Of a stretch of DNA of 17,257 nucleotides, positions 14,267 to 17,257 are shown in pieces. Every line of letters starts with the position of its first letter. The stretch's first letter is position 1. The notes below the pieces were generated by a model. The model made no database searches. It had not been told where the DNA came from and worked only from the letters and a program-made list of their open reading frames with translations. A program made the position numbers and the translations under genes. The stretch comes from an uncultured Lachnospiraceae bacterium (GTDB taxonomy: Bacteria > Bacillota > Clostridia > Lachnospirales > Lachnospiraceae). Location: assembly GCA_948441955.1 (NCBI GenBank), contig CAOJQZ010000052.1, positions 1 through 17,257 on the forward strand, in the 5' to 3' direction.

Positions 14267-16021
14267 TCAATCCTCCCATTTCTGCGAACCTCTTTTTATC
14301 ATACACGTTCTTGCGTCCTGATTCAACGGATTTCTGCACTTGTAATCAAAAAGTAACATTTTTCCCAAAATTGAAAAATATTCTATATGTGTCATTTTAC
14401 GCATTTGATTCCTGTCATATGACCGGTACTCCGGCAGATATATGTGCTCCCTTTCTTCCCTTTCATAAAAGCGTTTTATAAACTCTTTATCCACCATATA
14501 TTTCCCGGCAAATTCCGGACGGCTCTTTGCATTCTCACGCAGATAATAATCATATGTCAACAGCTCCCTGAATATTTCCTCCTTCTGCCGGCTTTTACTC
14601 TTCACAAATTCCAGAAGAATCTCATACCTGGCGCTTCGTTTATGCTGCATGTCAAGATAATGATTCTTGTCGTAAAACCGCCATAGTTCCCTGTACATCT
14701 CATAAGCCGAGGCGTACTCCTTTTCCAGCGCTTCCATAGAATGTGAAAACTGTCCGCTGTTATAGTAGATTTCGACCATTTCCTCTACGCCCTTAAGCTC
14801 TAATATATTAAAATAAGTAATCCACCTTGTATAAAGCACCTCATAAGGCGGCCGCTCCTGATATACCAGCTGGTACTCTTCCTTATTTTTCTCCATAAAA
14901 GAACCCTTAAGCACTTTTAAAGATCCAAGCTGAAGCTGGTCCGGCTTCATATTATATACCTTGTCAAAAGAATGCCGGAAGCTTTCTATATCCTCATAAG
15001 GCAGGCCTGCTATCAGATCCAGATGCTGATGTACATTTTCTCCTTCTCTTATACGCCTTACGTTCTCCTTCACCTTTTCAAGATTCATACTTCTTCTGAT
15101 TTCTCGGATTGTCTTAAGGTTCACAGACTGGACCCCTATTTCCAGCTGAATAAGTCCCGGACGCATAGCTCCTATAATCGAAAGCTCCTCTTCATTTAAT
15201 AAATCAGCCGCCACCTCAAAGTGAAAGCACGTAACCCCGTTGTCATGTTCCGTTATATATTTCCAGACAGCAGCCGCATGATTATGATTACAATTGAATG
15301 TCCGATCTACAAATTTCACCAGGGGAACCTTATGATCCAGGAAAAACTGCAATTCCTTTCTAACCAGAGAAAGACTTCTGAACCGCAGTTTCTTATCAAT
15401 AGAAGACAAACAGTAGCTGCAGGAAAACGGACAGCCCCGGCTGGACTCATAATATATGATCCTGTTCCGGGACCTCTCTATATCTTCATATATAAAGGGA
15501 ATTCTATCCATATCTATTGGACTGCGGCACGGATTTTCGACAATAACTCCTTTCTTGTTCCGAAAAGTAATCCCTGAAGCCGCCGAAAATTTTTCTTCAC
15601 TACCGCCGCAGGCATATATATGGCATATTTCTGCAAAGGTCAGCTCCCCCTCGCCCTTCATCACTCCCTTTACAGAAGGCTGGCAGACAAGAAACTCCCG
15701 GGAATTATACGACACCTCCGGACCTCCCGCCCAAATATGGCATGATGGAAGTACCTTGTAAAGCTCCCTTATAATCTCCTTCACGTACGCAATATTCCAG
15801 ATATAACAGGAAAAGCAAAGAACTTCGGGAGCCTTTCGGTAGATATGTCCAAGAATGTCCTCCGTCTGCTGATTAACCGTATATTCTGCAATCTCTATAT
15901 TCACATTTACATTATCACCGTACCGGCTCCATAGTTCCTTCTCCGCAAATGCCTTCAGGCTGTAAACCGCAAGATTTGAATGTATATATTTTGCATTAAC
16001 AGCAACAAGCAATATATTCAT
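14267..16021 (-). CDS. B12-binding domain / radical SAM protein (DUF4080 type)
   Basis: Radical S-adenosylmethionine enzyme of 584 residues. Residues 1-135 form a cobalamin-binding-like Rossmann domain (MNILLVAVNAKYIHSNLAVY, then ICHI after KGEGELTFAE). The 4Fe-4S motif CxxxCxxC is at Cys197, Cys201 and Cys204 in SSRGCPFSCSYCLSS. Core barrel strands follow: VKFVDRTFNC, CFHFEVAADLL, LIQLEIGVQSVN and DLIAGLPYEDIESF. The last ~200 residues match the pattern of the DUF4080 C-terminal region. Such proteins are common in Clostridia and have no confirmed substrate. The Asp-x-His-x-x-Gly cobalamin motif is not evident, so B12 binding is uncertain. The ATG at 16021 has an AGGAGAGGAG site. It is the first gene of the seven-gene unit and has a promoter close upstream. 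Confidence 0.88.
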   Translation of the reverse strand: MNILLVAVNAKYIHSNLAVYSLKAFAEKELWSRYGDNVNVNIEIAEYTVNQQTEDILGHIYRKAPEVLCFSCYIWNIAYVKEIIRELYKVLPSCHIWAGGPEVSYNSREFLVCQPSVKGVMKGEGELTFAEICHIYACGGSEEKFSAASGITFRNKKGVIVENPCRSPIDMDRIPFIYEDIERSRNRIIYYESSRGCPFSCSYCLSSIDKKLRFRSLSLVRKELQFFLDHKVPLVKFVDRTFNCNHNHAAAVWKYITEHDNGVTCFHFEVAADLLNEEELSIIGAMRPGLIQLEIGVQSVNLKTIREIRRSMNLEKVKENVRRIREGENVHQHLDLIAGLPYEDIESFRHSFDKVYNMKPDQLQLGSLKVLKGSFMEKNKEEYQLVYQERPPYEVLYTRWITYFNILELKGVEEMVEIYYNSGQFSHSMEALEKEYASAYEMYRELWRFYDKNHYLDMQHKRSARYEILLEFVKSKSRQKEEIFRELLTYDYYLRENAKSRPEFAGKYMVDKEFIKRFYEREEREHIYLPEYRSYDRNQMRKMTHIEYFSILGKMLLFDYKCRNPLNQDARTCMIKRGSQKWED

Positions 16022-16041
16022 AACTCCTCTCCTTCCGGTAG

Positions 16042-16071
16042 ATTATATCACTAGGGACAGGGTTTTTTCAA
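16042..16071 (-). promoter_or_regulatory. Probable promoter of the radical SAM-VanW-Lrp-aminotransferase unit
   Basis: On the minus strand TTGAAA (16071-16066) and a perfect TATAAT (16047-16042) are 18 bases apart. Transcription would start near 16035, giving a leader of only about 14 bases that is nearly all ribosome binding site. The -35 box lies inside the nested palindrome at 16052-16130. No other clear promoter was seen down to 8298, so all seven genes may depend on this one. Confidence 0.55.
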
Positions 16072-16130
16072 TCTGGGACGGAGTTTTTTCAGAAAAACTC
16101 CGTCCCAGATTAAGAAATGCCCTGTCCCTA
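16052..16130. repeat. 79-bp nested palindrome (REP-like element)
   Basis: Outer arms TAGGGACAGGG (16052-16062) and CCCTGTCCCTA (16120-16130) are perfect 11-base inverted repeats. Inside them, a 19-bp perfect stem (16070-16088 against 16093-16111, starting AATCTGGGACGGAG) closes on a TCAG loop. The left half is also a tandem repeat: GGGACAGGGTTTTTTCA (16054-16070) and GGGACGGAGTTTTTTCA (16075-16091) differ at 2 of 17 bases. It has the form of a repetitive extragenic palindrome or a small inverted-repeat element. GGGACAGG-type palindromes are widespread and often linked to REP-associated Y1 transposases, but no transposase is present here. Confidence 0.8.
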
Positions 16131-16131
16131 A

Positions 16132-16160
16132 TTGACTTTTTCATCAAAATACGTTAAAAT
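16132..16160 (+). promoter_or_regulatory. Promoter of the SRP RNA gene
   Basis: TTGACT (16132-16137) and TAAAAT (16155-16160) are separated by exactly 17 bases. The predicted start, six to eight bases after the -10 box (16166-16168), coincides with the start of the terminal helix of the SRP RNA. The -35 box begins one base after the nested palindrome. Confidence 0.8.
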
Positions 16161-16165
16161 GTAAT

Positions 16166-16430
16166 CTCGTGCAGCCGGGGTGTTAGCGGTACCTTATACC
16201 TGCAATCCGCTATAGCAGGGGTGATGTTGCGCAGAGGGCTTATGTTTGTGAAGCTGCCCCTGGTAAATGACGTTGATGTTCGGGTCTTACGCGACGGAAA
16301 TCTATGAATCGTGTCAGGTCGGGAACGAAGCAGCACTAAGTAGAACCTTCCGGGTGCCGTAAGGGCGCCTGAGCTGAGTTAACTGCCAGGGTAACGTTCA
16401 TGAACTTTCGTTCGAAGCGCAACGCACGAA
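16166..16430 (+). ncRNA. ffs: Signal recognition particle RNA, large Gram-positive type (scRNA)
   Basis: RNA scaffold that binds Ffh and targets nascent membrane and secreted proteins. At about 265 bases it is the long form with an Alu domain, as in Bacillus scRNA. The 5' Alu part carries GCCGGGG, GTTAGCGGT, ACCTGCAATCCGCTATAGCA and GGG in the expected order (16174-16220). The S-domain signature is GTCAGGTC-GGGAACG-AAGCAGC (16313-16334), where the GGAA tetraloop is kept but the usual closing C-G pair appears as G-C. TAAGTAGAACCTTCC follows as in Bacillus. The ends pair: TCGTGC (16167-16172) with GCACGA (16424-16429). Its exact ends are estimated from this pairing and the promoter. It is convergent with tadA, whereas in B. 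subtilis tadA and scr point the same way. Confidence 0.95.
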
Positions 16431-16453
16431 AATAAAAATCAGTTCTTTTTATT
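16431..16453. terminator. Possible bidirectional terminator between ffs and tadA
   Basis: AATAAAAA (16431-16438) and TTTTTATT (16446-16453) pair around a 7-base loop, so both strands present an A-rich arm followed by a T-rich arm. It directly follows the terminal GC helix of the SRP RNA and overlaps the last codons of tadA. The stem has no GC pair, so termination strength is doubtful unless the SRP terminal helix contributes. Confidence 0.4.
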
Positions 16454-16906
16454 CTCCCTGAGTTCTTTAAAAAAGTCCTTCATCATCTGGCTGCATTCAC
16501 TCTCAAGTACTCCTGTTACAAGCTCTGCCTGATGGTTAAATTCCTTCATCTGCAAAAGATTCAATATGGAACCGGCACACCCTGCCTTTGGATTCATGCA
16601 TCCTACTACTACCTTCGGTATTCTCGATTGTACGATAGCGCCCGCGCACATCTGACATGGTTCAAGCGTCACATACATCGTGCATTCCTCAAGCCGCCAG
16701 TCATTCATTTTCCTGCCCGCTTTTTTTATGGCTATAAGCTCCGCATGTGCCAGTGTATTTTTGTCTATCGTTCTGCGGTTATATCCCCGCCCGATAATCT
16801 TATCCCGATATACAATTACACAGCCAATCGGCACTTCTCCGATTGCATACGCTTTTTTTGCCTGTCTGACGGCCTCCCTCATATATTTTTCATCTGTATT
16901 TGTCAT
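16439..16906 (-). CDS. tadA: tRNA-specific adenosine deaminase TadA
   Basis: Zinc enzyme that converts adenosine-34 to inosine in the anticodon of tRNA-Arg(ACG); usually essential. It has 155 residues from the ATG at 16906. I prefer this start to an in-frame GTG two codons earlier because GGAG lies seven bases before the ATG. The zinc and catalytic residues are His54-Ala-Glu56 (HAELIAI) and Cys84/Cys87 (LEPCQMCAGAIVQSRI). EVPIGCVIV (24-32) and NDWRLEECTMYVTLEP are also typical. The C-terminal helix ends in a Lys/Asn-rich tail. The upstream gene's stop is 12 bases before this start, so the two are likely co-transcribed. Confidence 0.96.
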   Translation of the reverse strand: MTNTDEKYMREAVRQAKKAYAIGEVPIGCVIVYRDKIIGRGYNRRTIDKNTLAHAELIAIKKAGRKMNDWRLEECTMYVTLEPCQMCAGAIVQSRIPKVVVGCMNPKAGCAGSILNLLQMKEFNHQAELVTGVLESECSQMMKDFFKELRENKKN

Positions 16907-16918
16907 ACACACTCTCCA

Positions 16919-17257
16919 CTATCTCGCAGAACGTCTCACTTGCCGGCACCAGTAACCGAATTGCTCTTCCAGATTGCGTTCTTCATCCACCAGAGAAATA
17001 CTGGTCTCTTCTACATTGATAAACTCCGGAAAACCAAAACCTGCGGCAGCTCTTGCTTCCTTTTCATGATAAATACCCGGTACGCCGAGCTTTAATACCT
17101 TACCATCGTCAAGAAGCGCCAAATGCCTGTAATTACTGTATCCATGCAGAAGAAAATTATTGTTGGCAAGCCTCCATTCGCAGCGCGGCAGCGTGGATAT
17201 GTCCCTTCTCTGTATTTTCGAAGCCTTCCACCGGCGCTGCTCTTTTTCTTCCGCCTG
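16919..17257 (-). CDS. Unrecognised protein, C-terminal 112 residues (5' end beyond window)
   Basis: The reading frame is open from the right edge of the window to the TAG at 16921-16919, so this is the end of a longer gene. The visible part includes LPRCEWRLANNNFLLHGYSN, then YRHLALLDDGKVLKLGVPGI, then YHEKEARAAAGFGFPEF and a final basic QVRRSAR. The pattern (Trp, NNNFLLHGY, LGVPGIYHEKE, FGFPEF) looks like a compact conserved domain seen in Lachnospiraceae proteins of unknown function. It may be the family called DUF6128, but I am not certain of the name. There is no membrane helix in the visible part. A TTG at 17122 could be taken as a start but has open frame above it. It lies 12 bases upstream of tadA, and its stop codon adjoins the tadA ribosome binding site. 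Confidence 0.7.
   Translation of the reverse strand, partial: QAEEKEQRRWKASKIQRRDISTLPRCEWRLANNNFLLHGYSNYRHLALLDDGKVLKLGVPGIYHEKEARAAAGFGFPEFINVEETSISLVDEERNLEEQFGYWCRQVRRSAR

Noticed and set aside
16154..16336. Open reading frame of 60 codons on the minus strand.
   Set aside because: It lies within the SRP RNA gene and its promoter, and the RNA signatures there are decisive.

Overview
The window looks like chromosomal DNA of an anaerobic Firmicute of the Clostridia, most likely Lachnospiraceae. This is inferred from the bacterial V-type ATPase operon with Enterococcus hirae ntp gene order, a double-cubane-cluster reductase, a large Gram-positive SRP RNA, a VanW-family protein, strong AGGAGG ribosome binding sites and moderate GC content. 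No phage genes, integrase, CRISPR array, tRNA or rRNA was seen.

Layout. (1) 1-6299, minus strand: most of a V-type ATPase operon, transcribed ntpF-ntpI-ntpK-ntpE-ntpC-ntpG-ntpA. ntpA runs off the left edge, and ntpB and ntpD are expected beyond it. A promoter (TAGACT-17 bp-TATAAT) precedes ntpF. The proteolipid carries the side chains that bind Na+ in the E. hirae rotor, so a sodium-coupled enzyme is likely. (2) 6375-6941, minus: trmL, a tRNA wobble methyltransferase with a GTG start and its own strong promoter. (3) 6964-8271, plus: a lone 2-hydroxyacyl-CoA dehydratase/double-cubane-cluster reductase gene with an extended -10 promoter, two operator-like palindromes, and a GC-rich hairpin after the stop codon. 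(4) 8298-16071, minus: seven tightly packed genes. In transcription order they are a B12-binding/radical SAM protein (DUF4080 type), a 34-residue membrane peptide, a VanW protein, a PurM/HypE-fold protein with an unusual N-terminal half, an Lrp/AsnC regulator, a class I/II aminotransferase overlapping the regulator by one base, and an unrecognised tail-anchored protein. (5) 16042-16453: a control region with a 79-bp nested palindrome between two divergent promoters, then the SRP RNA gene (ffs) on the plus strand. (6) 16439-17257, minus: tadA and the 3' end of an unrecognised gene. Both converge on ffs.

How the parts fit. Most genes are housekeeping: ion-coupled ATPase, tRNA modification (TrmL, TadA) and protein targeting (SRP RNA). 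The least explained parts are the seven-gene unit in region 4 and the palindrome at 16052-16130. One arm of the palindrome supplies the apparent -35 box of the radical SAM promoter, and its other end lies one base from the -35 box of ffs. I found no clear new defence or mobile system. The best leads are the palindrome, the miniprotein, the odd PurM-like protein and the tail-anchored protein.
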